Below, piece by piece: positions 54,057-63,114 of a DNA stretch of 64,000 bases. The notes beneath the pieces were generated by a model. That model was not told the origin of the DNA and did not search any database. It saw only the letters and a program-made list of their open reading frames with translations. The DNA comes from Pseudomonas abietaniphila (GTDB taxonomy: Bacteria; Pseudomonadota; Gammaproteobacteria; Pseudomonadales; Pseudomonadaceae). Location: positions 186,001 to 250,000 of the forward strand of contig NZ_FNCO01000004.1 of assembly GCF_900100795.1 (NCBI RefSeq), written 5' to 3'. Position 1 is the stretch's first letter, and every line of letters starts with the position of its first letter. The position numbers were made by a program, and so were the translations under genes.

Positions 54057-54626
54057 ATGAAAAACGTCACTCCGTCGTACCTCAAGCATCAATTTCTGAT
54101 CGCCATGCCCCACATGCACGATGAGAACTTCGCTCAGACCTTGACCTACATCGTCGAGCACAACGCCAATGGCGCAATGGGTCTGGTGATCAACCGACCG
54201 CAAAGCCTGTCGCTGGCGGACATTCTGGAGCAGTTGCGCCCTGAAATGTCGCCACCCGTTCGCTGTCAGCACATCCCCATTCACGGCGGCGGCCCGGTTC
54301 AAACCGATCGCGGCTTTGTCCTGCACCCGACCGGCCAGATTTTTCAGGCCACGGTCGATCTGGGCGGCATCTCGCTGTCCACCTCTCAGGACATCCTGTT
54401 TTCGATCGCCGACGGCTACGGACCTGATCAAAATTTGATCACCCTCGGCTATGCCGGTTGGGATGCCGGGCAACTCGAAGCCGAATTCGCCGCCAACGCC
54501 TGGCTGAACTGCGCGTTCGACCCCGCGATTCTGTTCGAACTCGACAGCGAACAACGCCTCGATGCGGCGGCTGCCAAACTGGGCGTGAACCTGAATCTGC
54601 TGACCAGCCAGGCGGGCCACGCCTGA
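54057..54626 (+). CDS. yqgE: YqgE/AlgH family protein
   Basis: The 189-residue protein of the UPF0301 (YqgE/AlgH) family has motifs LKHQFLIAMPHMHDENFAQT, TYIVEHNANGAMGLVINRPQ, and HGGGPVQTDRGFVLH near 78-92, with GYAGWDAGQLEAEF later. The biochemical role is not settled. ATG 54057 has AGGG upstream and the correct family start. Its stop overlaps the ruvX start by one base (TGATG), so the two are co-translated. Confidence 0.94.
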   Translation: MKNVTPSYLKHQFLIAMPHMHDENFAQTLTYIVEHNANGAMGLVINRPQSLSLADILEQLRPEMSPPVRCQHIPIHGGGPVQTDRGFVLHPTGQIFQATVDLGGISLSTSQDILFSIADGYGPDQNLITLGYAGWDAGQLEAEFAANAWLNCAFDPAILFELDSEQRLDAAAAKLGVNLNLLTSQAGHA

Positions 54627-55066
54627 TGGCCGCACTGCGCCTGCTGCTGGGGTTCGATTACGGCACCAAACAGATCGGCGTGGCTGTCGGTCAGGTCATC
54701 ACCGGCCAGGCCCGCGAGCTGTGCACCCTGAAAGCGCAGAACGGCGTTCCGGACTGGGACAAGGTCCAGGCACTGATCACCGAGTGGAAGCCCGACGCCA
54801 TTGTCGTCGGCCTGCCGCTGAACATGGACGGCACGCCCAGCGAAATGAGCGCCCGCGCCGAGAAGTTCTCGCGCAAGCTCAACGGCCGGTTCAACCTGCC
54901 CGTGTACACCCATGACGAACGCCTGACCACCTTTGAAGCCAAGGGGGAACGCATGTCGCGCGGCGGGCAGCGTGGCAGCTACCGCGACAATCCGGTGGAC
55001 GCCATTGCCGCAACGCTTCTGCTGCAAGGCTGGCTGGAAGCCAACAGCGCACTGTTCGACACGTGA
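54626..55066 (+). CDS. ruvX: RuvX/YqgF RNase H-fold nuclease
   Basis: The 146-residue protein has RNase H-like motifs LLLGFDYGTKQIGVAVGQ (5-22), AIVVGLPLNMDGTPSEMS and the C-terminal DAIAATLLLQGWLE. YqgF is a putative pre-16S rRNA nuclease and Holliday junction resolvase homologue. It is coupled to yqgE by TGATG. A 103-base gap with no visible terminator leads to pyrR. Confidence 0.94.
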   Translation: MAALRLLLGFDYGTKQIGVAVGQVITGQARELCTLKAQNGVPDWDKVQALITEWKPDAIVVGLPLNMDGTPSEMSARAEKFSRKLNGRFNLPVYTHDERLTTFEAKGERMSRGGQRGSYRDNPVDAIAATLLLQGWLEANSALFDT

Positions 55067-55169
55067 GCGTCTTACACTGCGCGGCACTGCACTGCATTGA
55101 ACAGCACTGAATTCGAGTTTAAGCCCGGCCAGCCGCAAGGCATGGGACCGGGCTTCTGAAGGAGCGACC

Positions 55170-55694
55170 ATGAGCACCCTGCCCAACCCCGCCGAACTGA
55201 TCACCCAGATGGCGATCGACCTGAACGCGCACCTGCATAAACGTGGCATCAGCGAGCCGCGTTTCATCGGCATTCGTACCGGCGGCGTCTGGGTCGCTCA
55301 GGCGCTGCTTCAAGCCCTGAACAGCCAGTCCCCGCTCGGCACGCTGGACGTGTCTTTCTACCGCGATGACTTCAGTCAGAACGGCTTGCACCCGCAAGTG
55401 CGCCCTTCCGAGCTGCCGTTCGAGATCGAGGGCCAGCATCTGGTGCTGATCGATGACGTCTTGATGAGCGGGCGAACCATTCGTGCCGCCCTGAACGAGT
55501 TGTTCGATTACGGACGCCCTGCCAGCGTCACGCTGGTATCGCTGCTTGATCTGGACGCTGCCGAGCTGCCGATTCGCCCGAATGTGACTGGCGCGACGCT
55601 CGATCTGTCTCCGAACGAGCGGGTCAAGCTGTCCGGTCCAACGCCACTGACGCTTGAACTGCAAGACCTTTCCATCGATTCCGCCGCCCTCTAA
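55170..55694 (+). CDS. pyrR: bifunctional PyrR (pyr regulator / uracil phosphoribosyltransferase)
   Basis: The 174-residue type I phosphoribosyltransferase has [20 protein letters not shown] near 30-49 and the PRPP-binding motif [20 protein letters not shown] near 90-109. In Pseudomonas PyrR is linked to pyrB and affects pyrimidine control. No obvious attenuator was seen between pyrR and pyrB (12-base gap). GGAG eight bases upstream supports the start. Confidence 0.95.
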   Translation: MSTLPNPAELITQMAIDLNAHLHKRGISEPRFIGIRTGGVWVAQALLQALNSQSPLGTLDVSFYRDDFSQNGLHPQVRPSELPFEIEGQHLVLIDDVLMSGRTIRAALNELFDYGRPASVTLVSLLDLDAAELPIRPNVTGATLDLSPNERVKLSGPTPLTLELQDLSIDSAAL

Positions 55695-55706
55695 GAGTCC
55701 TTTGCG

Positions 55707-56711
55707 ATGACGCCTCTCGACGCCAAGCGCCCGCTGCAGCTGAACCATCAGGGTCAGCTGCAACATTTTCTTTCGCTCGACGGTTTGCCCCGCGAACTGC
55801 TGACCGAAATCCTCGACACCGCTGACTCGTTCCTCGAAGTGGGCGCCCGAGCGGTGAAAAAAGTGCCGTTGTTGCGCGGCAAAACCGTGTGCAACGTGTT
55901 CTTCGAGAACTCGACCCGTACGCGCACCACCTTCGAACTGGCGGCGCAACGGCTGTCGGCGGACGTCATCACCCTGAACGTGTCGACCTCCTCGACCAGC
56001 AAAGGCGAGACCCTGTTCGACACGCTGCGCAACCTGGAAGCGATGGCAGCTGATATGTTCGTCGTACGTCACGGCGACTCGGGCGCGGCGCACTTCATTG
56101 CCGAGCACGTCTGCCCGCAGGTGGCGATCATCAACGGCGGCGACGGCCGTCATGCACACCCGACGCAGGGCATGCTGGACATGCTCACGATCCGCCGCCA
56201 CAAGGGCAACTTCGAGAACCTCTCGGTGGCCATCGTCGGCGACATCCTGCATTCGCGCGTGGCGCGCTCGAACATGATCGCGCTCAAGGCGCTGGGCTGC
56301 CCGGACATCCGCGTGGTCGCCCCTAAAACCCTGCTGCCGATTGGCGTCGAGCAGTACGGCGTGAAGGTCTACACGGATCTGGCTGAAGGCCTGAAAGACG
56401 TCGATGTGGTGATCATGCTGCGCCTGCAACGCGAGCGCATGTCGGGCGGCCTGTTACCGAGTGAAGGCGAGTTCTACCGGCTGTTCGGCCTGACCACTGC
56501 CCGCCTGGCCGGCGCCAAGCCGGACGCTATCGTCATGCACCCCGGCCCGATCAACCGCGGCGTGGAAATCGAGTCGGCGGTGGCCGACGGCGCGCATTCG
56601 GTGATCCTCAATCAAGTGACCTACGGCATTGCGGTGCGCATGGCCGTCTTGTCCATGGCCATGAGTGGCCAAACCGCCCAGCGCCAGTTCGAGCAGGAGA
56701 ACGCGCAGTGA
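55707..56711 (+). CDS. pyrB: aspartate carbamoyltransferase catalytic subunit
   Basis: The 334-residue enzyme condenses carbamoyl phosphate with aspartate in pyrimidine synthesis. Motifs include [19 protein letters not shown] near 65-83, the 80s loop [13 protein letters not shown] near 93-105, [22 protein letters not shown] and [12 protein letters not shown]. It is a long, Pseudomonas-type PyrB that assembles with the inactive PyrC' encoded next, with which it shares four bases (GTGA). Confidence 0.96.
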   Translation: MTPLDAKRPLQLNHQGQLQHFLSLDGLPRELLTEILDTADSFLEVGARAVKKVPLLRGKTVCNVFFENSTRTRTTFELAAQRLSADVITLNVSTSSTSKGETLFDTLRNLEAMAADMFVVRHGDSGAAHFIAEHVCPQVAIINGGDGRHAHPTQGMLDMLTIRRHKGNFENLSVAIVGDILHSRVARSNMIALKALGCPDIRVVAPKTLLPIGVEQYGVKVYTDLAEGLKDVDVVIMLRLQRERMSGGLLPSEGEFYRLFGLTTARLAGAKPDAIVMHPGPINRGVEIESAVADGAHSVILNQVTYGIAVRMAVLSMAMSGQTAQRQFEQENAQ

Positions 56712-57979
56712 AGTTCAGCATCATCAACGCTCGCGTCATCGACCCTGTCAGCGGTCTGGATCAAGTCATCGACGTTCACCTGGAAGCCGGAAAGGTCCTC
56801 GCCCTCGGCGCGGCACCGACGGACTTCACACCCTCGCAAACCATCGACGGCACAGGGCTGGTTGCAGCACCGGGCCTGGTCGATCTGAACGTATCCCTGC
56901 GCGAGCCGGGATACAGCCGCAAAGGCAGCATTGCGTCGGAAACCCGCGCGGCCGCAGCCGGTGGTGTGACCAGCCTGTGCTGCCCGCCCCGGACCAAGCC
57001 CGTCCTGGACACATCGGCGGTTGCCGAGCTGATTCTGGATCGCGCGCGCGAAGCCGGACACAGCAAAGTGTTTCCGATCGGCGCACTGAGCAAAGGCCTG
57101 GAAGGCGACCAACTGGCTGAGCTGATCGCCCTGCGCGACGCCGGCTGCGTGGCGTTCACCAACGGTCTGGTCAATTTCAGCAGCAACCGCACGCTCTGCC
57201 GCGCACTGGAATACGCGGCGACGTTCGACCTGACGGTGATCTTCAATTCGCAAGATGGCGATTTGGCGCAAGGCGGACTGGCACATGACGGCCCGACCGC
57301 TGCGTTCCTGGGCTTGCCAGGCATTCCGGAAACCGCTGAAACCGTCGCACTGGCCCGTGACCTGCTGCTGGTCGAGCAAAGCGGCGTGCGCGCTCACTTC
57401 ACTCAGCTGACCAGCGCGCGCGGCGTGGCCTTGATCGCACAGGCCCAGGCCCGTGGCCTGCCGGTGACCGCAGACGTGGCGTTGTATCAGCTGATCCTCA
57501 CCGACGAAGCGCTGATCGACTTCTCCAGCCTTTACCATGTGCAACCGCCGCTGCGCACCCGCGCTGACCGCGATGCATTGCGTGAAGCGGTGAAGTCCGG
57601 CGTGGTTCAGGCCATCTCCAGCCACCACCAGCCACACGAACGCGACGCCAAGCTGGCACCGTTCGGTGCGACGGAGCCAGGCATCAGCAGCGTCGAATTG
57701 CTGCTGCCACTGGCGATGACGCTGGTCGAGGACGGCCTGCTTGACCTGCCGACACTGCTAACGCGGCTGAGCGCAGGCCCTGCGGCGGCCTTGCGCCTGC
57801 CAGCGGGTCGACTGGCTGCTGGCGCGCCTGCGGATCTGGTGCTGTTCGATCCCGCCGCGTCTACCGTCGCCGGCGAGAAGTGGCTGTCGAAAGGCGAAAA
57901 CTGCCCGTTCCTCGGCCATTGCCTGCCAGGCGCGGTGAAGTACACGTTTGTCGATGGGCGGATCAGTTACATCGGTTGA
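56708..57979 (+). CDS. pyrC': catalytically degenerate dihydroorotase PyrC'
   Basis: The 423-residue amidohydrolase-fold protein is a dihydroorotase homologue whose metal site is broken: where active enzymes have DxHxHxREPG it reads [10 protein letters not shown], so both histidines are replaced (Asn61, Ser63), and the later H/ED positions also differ (IFNSQDGDL). In P. putida such a PyrC' is reported to be a non-enzymatic partner needed for the PyrB dodecamer. It uses a GTG start overlapping the pyrB stop. True dihydroorotase must be encoded elsewhere. Confidence 0.93.
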   Translation: MKFSIINARVIDPVSGLDQVIDVHLEAGKVLALGAAPTDFTPSQTIDGTGLVAAPGLVDLNVSLREPGYSRKGSIASETRAAAAGGVTSLCCPPRTKPVLDTSAVAELILDRAREAGHSKVFPIGALSKGLEGDQLAELIALRDAGCVAFTNGLVNFSSNRTLCRALEYAATFDLTVIFNSQDGDLAQGGLAHDGPTAAFLGLPGIPETAETVALARDLLLVEQSGVRAHFTQLTSARGVALIAQAQARGLPVTADVALYQLILTDEALIDFSSLYHVQPPLRTRADRDALREAVKSGVVQAISSHHQPHERDAKLAPFGATEPGISSVELLLPLAMTLVEDGLLDLPTLLTRLSAGPAAALRLPAGRLAAGAPADLVLFDPAASTVAGEKWLSKGENCPFLGHCLPGAVKYTFVDGRISYIG

Positions 57980-57986
57980 TTCAAGC

Positions 57987-58010
57987 GGCCATGCCCGTAT
58001 GGGCATGGCC
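57987..58010 (+). terminator. hairpin terminator of the pyr operon
   Basis: GGCCATGCCC (57987-57996) and GGGCATGGCC (58001-58010) are exact reverse complements with a four-base loop, starting eight bases after the pyrC' stop. No T-run follows, so efficiency is uncertain. It also faces the convergent TM2 gene. Confidence 0.65.
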
Positions 58011-58036
58011 GAACAGATTATCTGTGGGCGCGGGAA

Positions 58037-58456
58037 TCACCCCCGCTGTGCGTTCTTCATGGAGATCTGATCATTCAGCGTCCAGAAGTCGTACAGCACC
58101 CCCAGAAACGCAAACCCGCCCGTCAGCAGGTAAAGGATGCCGGTGATCCACTTGCCCTGGTACATCCGGTGCACACCGAACACACCCAGAAATGTCAGCA
58201 AGATCCAGGCGACGCTGTAATCGGTGGTGCCCGCAGTGAATCTCAGGTCCGCCTCACGATCCATCGAAGGGATCAAAAACAGGTCGATCAGCCAGCCAAT
58301 CCCGAGTAATCCCAAGGTGAAAAACCAGATCGTCCCGGTCACCGGCTTGCCGTAATAGAAACGATGGGAACCGGTAAAGCCGACGATCCACAGCAGATAA
58401 CCCATGATCTTGCTGTGAGTGTCCGGACGTTGAACGTCAGGGTGATAGGTGTTCAT
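58037..58456 (-). CDS. tandem TM2-domain membrane protein
   Basis: The 139-residue protein carries two TM2 modules: LLWIVGFTGSHRFYYGKPVT (about 21-40) with GLLGIGWLIDLFLIP, and LLTFLGVFGVHRMYQGKWIT (86-105) with LTGGFAFLGVLYDFWTL. Each has the G-x-H-R-F/M-Y-x-G turn of this family. TM2 proteins are small inner-membrane proteins of unknown role; one copy per protein is usual and two is less common. It is divergent from the NlpC/P60 gene. Confidence 0.85.
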   Translation of the reverse strand: MNTYHPDVQRPDTHSKIMGYLLWIVGFTGSHRFYYGKPVTGTIWFFTLGLLGIGWLIDLFLIPSMDREADLRFTAGTTDYSVAWILLTFLGVFGVHRMYQGKWITGILYLLTGGFAFLGVLYDFWTLNDQISMKNAQRG

Positions 58457-58666
58457 TGCTTACCTCTTTTGCTCCGATAGAAAAAAATATGCGTAAGTTT
58501 TGTGACTTTCGTATCGCTCTCCGACGTATGGCTTGAACCTCTGCCCGTTCGCGCAAACCCTTGTTCTGCAAGGCGATGCCCACAACGATGTGACAGTTTT
58601 AATGCCGAAACTGACTCCACGGGCAGTAAATTGTTCGACAAGTGGGCTCAGAACCGGTGAAAAAGC

Positions 58667-58675
58667 TGTTATAAA
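58667..58675 (+). promoter_or_regulatory. extended -10 candidate for the NlpC/P60 gene
   Basis: TG-T-TATAAA (58667-58675) is a good extended -10 sequence 32 bases before the ATG at 58707, giving a very short leader. No clear -35 is seen. The remaining part of the divergent gap (58457-58666) shows nothing else. Confidence 0.4.
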
Positions 58676-58706
58676 GTTGCGCGCTGACCACTATGAGCCC
58701 TGCCTA

Positions 58707-59438
58707 ATGCGTCCATTTTTCAAGACATGGCTAACTATTTGCCTATTTATGCCATTGGCCGCCCACGCCACCAATCGTGAGCAAGCGTTACCTTCGAGCT
58801 TTACGGGTTTTACCGCCAAAACCGAGTCATCGGAAACCGTATCGCGCAACATTGCCGCACAACGCGCAGCAATCGCCGCCCTCGAAGAAACGGCAACCCC
58901 GCTTGAGACCTCAAGCAAAAACAGCCGAGCAACCAAGGGCAAGAAGTCCCACAGTTCTCGCAAGATTTCGCAGAACACCGTCGCCCTCGCTAATGCAGGG
59001 CAGCCGGGCACCAAGCAAAGCAGCAATGTCGTCAACCGGGCCGTAAAAGCCATCGGTACGCCTTATCGTTGGGGCGGCACCAGCCCAACCAAAGGCTTCG
59101 ATTGCAGCGGGCTGGTCAAATACGCGTTCAACGACGTGAGCGAAGTGGATCTGCCGCGCACCTCCAACGCCATGGCCGAAGGCCACGGTCAGAAGGTGGA
59201 CCGCAAAGACCTGAAACCGGGCGACTTGCTGTTCTTCAACATCAAGAGCCGCAAAGTGAACCACGTTGCCATCTACCTCGGTGACGACCAGTTCGTTCAC
59301 GCGCCTCGTCGCGGCAAGTCGGTGACCATCGATACGCTGAAAAAGCCGTATTGGGACAGCCACTACGTGGTTGCCAAGCGCGTACTGCCGAAGCAGGCGC
59401 CGACGCAGAAAGGCACGGTGCGGATCGCACAGCGCTGA
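58707..59438 (+). CDS. NlpC/P60 family cell-wall peptidase
   Basis: The 243-residue exported protein has a signal peptide (MRPFFKTWLTICLFMPLAAH, cleavage after AHA near 21), a Ser/Lys-rich linker to about residue 105 and a C-terminal NlpC/P60 domain. The catalytic triad is Cys133 (KGFDCSGLVKYAF), His186 (VNHVAIYLG) and His198 (FVHAPRRGKSV). It should cut D-Glu-mDAP type bonds in peptidoglycan stem peptides. ATG 58707 was chosen because it begins the signal sequence; the ribosome site is weak. Confidence 0.92.
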   Translation: MRPFFKTWLTICLFMPLAAHATNREQALPSSFTGFTAKTESSETVSRNIAAQRAAIAALEETATPLETSSKNSRATKGKKSHSSRKISQNTVALANAGQPGTKQSSNVVNRAVKAIGTPYRWGGTSPTKGFDCSGLVKYAFNDVSEVDLPRTSNAMAEGHGQKVDRKDLKPGDLLFFNIKSRKVNHVAIYLGDDQFVHAPRRGKSVTIDTLKKPYWDSHYVVAKRVLPKQAPTQKGTVRIAQR

Positions 59439-59467
59439 CAGGCGCCAATCTGTACGACGATGGAAAC

Positions 59468-59559
59468 CTGTGGGAGCGAATTCATTCGCGAGAGGCCAGA
59501 ACAGCCGATAGAGACTCATCGGATGTACGGGCCAATCGCGAATGAATTCGCTCCCACAG
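59468..59559. repeat. REP inverted pair after the NlpC/P60 gene
   Basis: Arms at 59468-59491 and 59536-59559 are exact reverse complements over 24 bases, of the same type as at 21831 and 22705. It separates the convergent NlpC/P60 and pilT genes. Confidence 0.85.
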
Positions 59560-59576
59560 TCGCTTATTGTCAGCAA

Positions 59577-60611
59577 TTAGAAGTTATCAGGCGTCTTCGC
59601 TTTTTCGCGCGCGCTTTCCCGGGTGATCAGGCCTTTGCTCACCAGATCCTTCAGGCACATATCCAGTGTCTGCATTCCCAGTGCCCCGCCGGTTTGAATC
59701 GAGGAATACATCTGCGCCACCTTGTCCTCACGGATCAGGTTACGGATCGCAGAGGTGCCGATCATGATCTCGTGCGCCGCCACCCGGCCACCGCCCACTT
59801 TCTTGAGCAACGCCTGGGAGACGATGGCGTGCAATGACTCGGACAACATCGAGCGAATCATCGACTTTTCCTGAGCCGGGAACACGTCCACGATCCGGTC
59901 GATACTTTTTGCCGCCGACGTGGTGTGCAGCGTGCCAAACACCAGGTGCCCGGTTTCCGCAGCGGTCAGCGCCAGCCGAATGGTTTCCAGGTCGCGCAGC
60001 TCGCCCACCAGAATCACGTCCGGGTCTTCCCGTAACGCCGAACGCAAAGCTTCGGAGAAGCCATGAGTATCGCGATGGACTTCACGCTGGTTGATCAGGC
60101 TTTTCTTGGACTCGTGAACGAATTCGATCGGGTCTTCGATGGTGAGAATGTGGTGGTGTTTGTTGGCGTTCAGGTAGTCGACCATCGCGGCGAGCGTCGT
60201 CGACTTGCCCGACCCGGTCGGCCCGGTGACCAGGACCAGCCCCCGAGGGACGTCCGTAATTTTCCGAAACACTTCCCCCATGCCCAGCTCTTCCATGCTC
60301 AGGACCTTCGAAGGAATGGTCCGGAACACAGCGCCTGCGCCACGATTCTGGTTGAACGCGTTGACCCTGAACCGCGCCACGCCTGGCACCTCGAAGGAAA
60401 AGTCCGTTTCCAGATCCTCCTCGAAGTCCTTGCGCTGCCTGTCGTTCATGATGTCGTAGATCAGCGCCTGGACTTCTTTCTGGTCCAGCGCCGGCAGGTT
60501 GATCCGCCGCACATCGCCATCGACACGAATCATCGGTGGCAGGCCGGCAGAGAGATGTAAGTCCGACGCGCCTTGCTTGGCACTGAAGGCAAGCAGCTCG
60601 GTAATATCCAT
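59577..60611 (-). CDS. pilT: type IV pilus retraction ATPase PilT
   Basis: The 344-residue secretion-type ATPase has Walker A GPTGSGKST (130-138), the Asp box ILTIEDPIEFVH, Walker B DPDVILVGELRD, the His box GHLVFGTLHTT and the AIRNLIREDK motif near 288-297 linked to retraction. It powers pilus retraction for twitching motility. The length equals the usual PilT. AGGAG four bases upstream supports ATG 60611. pilU, which follows pilT in PAO1, is absent: the next gene downstream is the convergent NlpC/P60 hydrolase. Confidence 0.97.
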   Translation of the reverse strand: MDITELLAFSAKQGASDLHLSAGLPPMIRVDGDVRRINLPALDQKEVQALIYDIMNDRQRKDFEEDLETDFSFEVPGVARFRVNAFNQNRGAGAVFRTIPSKVLSMEELGMGEVFRKITDVPRGLVLVTGPTGSGKSTTLAAMVDYLNANKHHHILTIEDPIEFVHESKKSLINQREVHRDTHGFSEALRSALREDPDVILVGELRDLETIRLALTAAETGHLVFGTLHTTSAAKSIDRIVDVFPAQEKSMIRSMLSESLHAIVSQALLKKVGGGRVAAHEIMIGTSAIRNLIREDKVAQMYSSIQTGGALGMQTLDMCLKDLVSKGLITRESAREKAKTPDNF

Positions 60612-60665
60612 ACAGCTCCTCATCACATAGAATGCCGCAGACTTTAGCCCTGCTGGCGCAAATCA

Positions 60666-61352
60666 ATGTCCACGATAGCAGAGAACATTTCAACGCTCGC
60701 AGAGCGAATTCACAACGCAGCGCAGGCGTCCCGGCGCGACCCCGGCTCAGTGGGTCTGCTTGCCGTGAGCAAGACCAAGCCGGCCAGCGATCTGCGCGAA
60801 GCGTACGCCGCCGGACTGCGCGATTTCGGCGAGAACTACCTGCAGGAAGCCCTCGGCAAACAGACCGAATTGAGCGACTTGCCCTTGATCTGGCATTTCA
60901 TCGGCCCCATCCAGTCAAACAAGACTCGCGCAATCGCCGAGAACTTCGCCTGGGTACACTCCGTGGATCGCCTTAAAATCGCACAACGCCTGTCCGAACA
61001 ACGCCCTGCCGATCTGCCCCCACTCAACATCTGTATTCAGGTCAATGTCAGTGGCGAAGCCAGCAAATCCGGCTGCACGCCTAAAGACCTGCCTGCGCTG
61101 GCCCAGGCGATCAGCGCGCTGCCTAATCTGAGATTGCGCGGTTTGATGGCAATTCCCGAACCGACAGAAGACAGCGACGAACAGAACGCTGCTTTTGCTG
61201 CTGTACGCACCTTGCAAGATCAACTGAACCTGCCGCTGGACACCCTTTCCATGGGCATGAGCCACGACCTGGAGGCCGCCATCGCACAAGGCGCGACCTG
61301 GGTGCGGATCGGCACTGCCCTCTTCGGCGCCCGCAATTACGGGCAGCCTTAA
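60666..61352 (+). CDS. yggS: PLP homeostasis protein (YggS/PLPBP)
   Basis: The 228-residue TIM-barrel PLP-binding protein has the cofactor lysine in LLAVSKTKPA (Lys37), then FGENYLQEALGK, WHFIGPIQSNKTR, and LSMGMSHDLEAAIAQGATWV, RIGTALFG at the phosphate site. It buffers pyridoxal phosphate; no enzymatic reaction is assigned. It is divergent from pilT (54-base gap) and begins a yggS-proC-yggT unit. Confidence 0.95.
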   Translation: MSTIAENISTLAERIHNAAQASRRDPGSVGLLAVSKTKPASDLREAYAAGLRDFGENYLQEALGKQTELSDLPLIWHFIGPIQSNKTRAIAENFAWVHSVDRLKIAQRLSEQRPADLPPLNICIQVNVSGEASKSGCTPKDLPALAQAISALPNLRLRGLMAIPEPTEDSDEQNAAFAAVRTLQDQLNLPLDTLSMGMSHDLEAAIAQGATWVRIGTALFGARNYGQP

Positions 61353-61376
61353 CCTTTGCCTCACAGGAAATCGTTC

Positions 61377-62195
61377 ATGAGCAAGACCCGTATCGCATTC
61401 ATCGGCGCCGGTAACATGGCGGCGAGTTTGATTGGCGGCATGCGCGCCCAGGGCGTCGAAGCTGAATTGATCCGCGCCAGCGATCCCGGCGCAGAAACCC
61501 GCGAGCGTGTGGCCAAAGAGCATGGCATCACCGTGGTTGCTGACAATGCCGAAGCCATCGAAGGCGCTGACGTGGTGCTGCTGGCGGTGAAACCGCAGAT
61601 GATGAAAACCGTCTGCGAAGCGCTCAAGCCAGCCCTCAAGCCGAACCAGTTGCTGGTGTCCATTGCGGCCGGCATCACCTGCGCCAGCATGAAGGCCTGG
61701 CTGGGCGAGCAACCCATCGTGCGTTGCATGCCCAACACCCCGGCGCTGCTGCGTCAGGGCGTCAGCGGCCTGTACGCCACCGCTGAGGTGACTCACGCGC
61801 AACGCCAGCAAGCCGAAACCCTGCTGTCCGCGGTGGGCATCGCCTTGTGGGTCGAGGAAGAAACGCAGATCGACTCCGTGACCGCCGTGTCGGGCAGCGG
61901 CCCTGCGTACTTCTTCCTGCTGATTGAAGCCATGACTGCCGCAGGCGTGAAGCTGGGGTTGTCGCAAGAGGTCGCCAAACAGCTTGCCGAGCAGACCGCG
62001 CTAGGCGCCGCGCGCATGGCGACCGAAAGCGATGTCGATGCCGCCGAGCTGCGTCGGCGCGTGACTTCGCCGGCGGGCACGACGGAAGCCGCGATCAAAT
62101 CGTTCCAGGCGGACGGTTTTGAAGCGATGGTAGAAAAGGCGCTTGGCGCTGCCGCACATCGCTCGGCCGAAATGGCCGAACTGCTGGGCAAATAA
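61377..62195 (+). CDS. proC: pyrroline-5-carboxylate reductase
   Basis: The 272-residue NADPH-dependent enzyme makes proline. It has IAFIGAGNMAASLIGGM near 6-22, VLLAVKPQMMKTV, RCMPNTPALLRQGVSGLY near 117-134, and the signature ALTAVSGSGPAYFF-like VTAVSGSGPAYFFLLIEAMT with later VTSPAGTTEAAI. AGGA precedes ATG 61377. It lies 24 bases after yggS and ten before yggT. Confidence 0.96.
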   Translation: MSKTRIAFIGAGNMAASLIGGMRAQGVEAELIRASDPGAETRERVAKEHGITVVADNAEAIEGADVVLLAVKPQMMKTVCEALKPALKPNQLLVSIAAGITCASMKAWLGEQPIVRCMPNTPALLRQGVSGLYATAEVTHAQRQQAETLLSAVGIALWVEEETQIDSVTAVSGSGPAYFFLLIEAMTAAGVKLGLSQEVAKQLAEQTALGAARMATESDVDAAELRRRVTSPAGTTEAAIKSFQADGFEAMVEKALGAAAHRSAEMAELLGK

Positions 62196-62205
62196 GGAGC
62201 AATTC

Positions 62206-62796
62206 ATGAATGCACTCACCGGCGCCACGATTTTCGTCATCCAGACGCTGATCAGCCTGTACCTGACCATCGTTCTGCTGCGCTTCGTGCTGCAACTGGT
62301 CAAAGCCAATTTCTACAACCCGCTCTGCCAGTTCGCGGTGCGCGCCACTCAACCGCTGCTCAAGCCTATCCGCCGGATCGTGCCCAGCGTGTTCGGTCTG
62401 GACACCTCGTCGCTGCTGCTGGCCATCGTGATTCAGGCACTGCTGATGGCGTTCGTGCTGATGATGACTTACGGCACCATCGGCGACGTACCGCATCTGC
62501 TGATGTGGTCGATCATCGGCATCACTTCGCTGCTGCTGAAAATCTTCTGGGTCGCGATGATCATCATGGTGATCGTGTCCTGGATCGCACCCGGCACGCA
62601 CAATCCGGCTGCCGAACTGGCCTACCAGATCAGCGAGCCGATTCTGGCGCCGTTCCGCCGCATCATCCCCAACCTGGGCGGCCTGGACATCTCGCCGATC
62701 TTTGCCTTTTTGGCGATTCAGGTGTTGCAGTCGTACGTCATGCCTGAGCTGGCTGCCTATGCCGGTATGCCGCAGGAGCTGTGGCGGTTGATCTGA
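62206..62796 (+). CDS. yggT: YggT family membrane protein
   Basis: The 196-residue protein contains two YggT repeats, each with two membrane helices and a motif of the type NP(L)xxFAVRATQPLLKPIRRIVP (about 36-56) and NPAAELAYQISEPILAPFRR (about 134-153). Homologues affect osmotic tolerance or division-site assembly; the role in Pseudomonas is not settled. AAGGAG lies seven bases before ATG. It is the last gene of the yggS-proC-yggT unit. Confidence 0.92.
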   Translation: MNALTGATIFVIQTLISLYLTIVLLRFVLQLVKANFYNPLCQFAVRATQPLLKPIRRIVPSVFGLDTSSLLLAIVIQALLMAFVLMMTYGTIGDVPHLLMWSIIGITSLLLKIFWVAMIIMVIVSWIAPGTHNPAAELAYQISEPILAPFRRIIPNLGGLDISPIFAFLAIQVLQSYVMPELAAYAGMPQELWRLI

Positions 62797-62801
62797 AACC
62801 T

Positions 62802-62830
62802 GGGGCGACGGAAGCCATCTTCGTCGCCCC
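62802..62830 (+). terminator. hairpin terminator after yggT
   Basis: GGGGCGACG (62802-62810) pairs with CGTCGCCCC (62822-62830) around an 11-base loop, five bases after the yggT stop. A weak GAATTT tail follows. Confidence 0.7.
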
Positions 62831-62868
62831 GAATTTGCAGACGTACGCCGATCGCTTCTGCCGAAGGC

Positions 62869-63001
62869 GTGGGAGCGTGGCTTGTCCCGCGATCTGCAGC
62901 GCAGCGGCAGTAAAGGCTGAGAATGCGATCTTCCTGAACGATCGTGCTGTCCGAATTTAGGGGCGCTGCGCACCCCATCGCGGGACAACCCACGCTCCTA
63001 C
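62869..63001. repeat. REP inverted pair upstream of metX
   Basis: Arms at 62869-62893 and 62977-63001 are reverse complements over 25 bases with two mismatches, of the GGAGCGTGGCTTGTCCCGCGAT type also seen near 53843. It occupies most of the yggT-metX gap. No SAM-type riboswitch is visible before metX. Confidence 0.78.
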
Positions 63002-63114
63002 GCCCTGCGGGCAGAATCAAAAGCCCGACCGCCAGCGAATTCTAACTTTTAGTTTGTTGCCGCTACCCTGCGCGATCTTTAGACTTACGCCTCATTTCAG
63101 CGAGAGCAGGGTCG

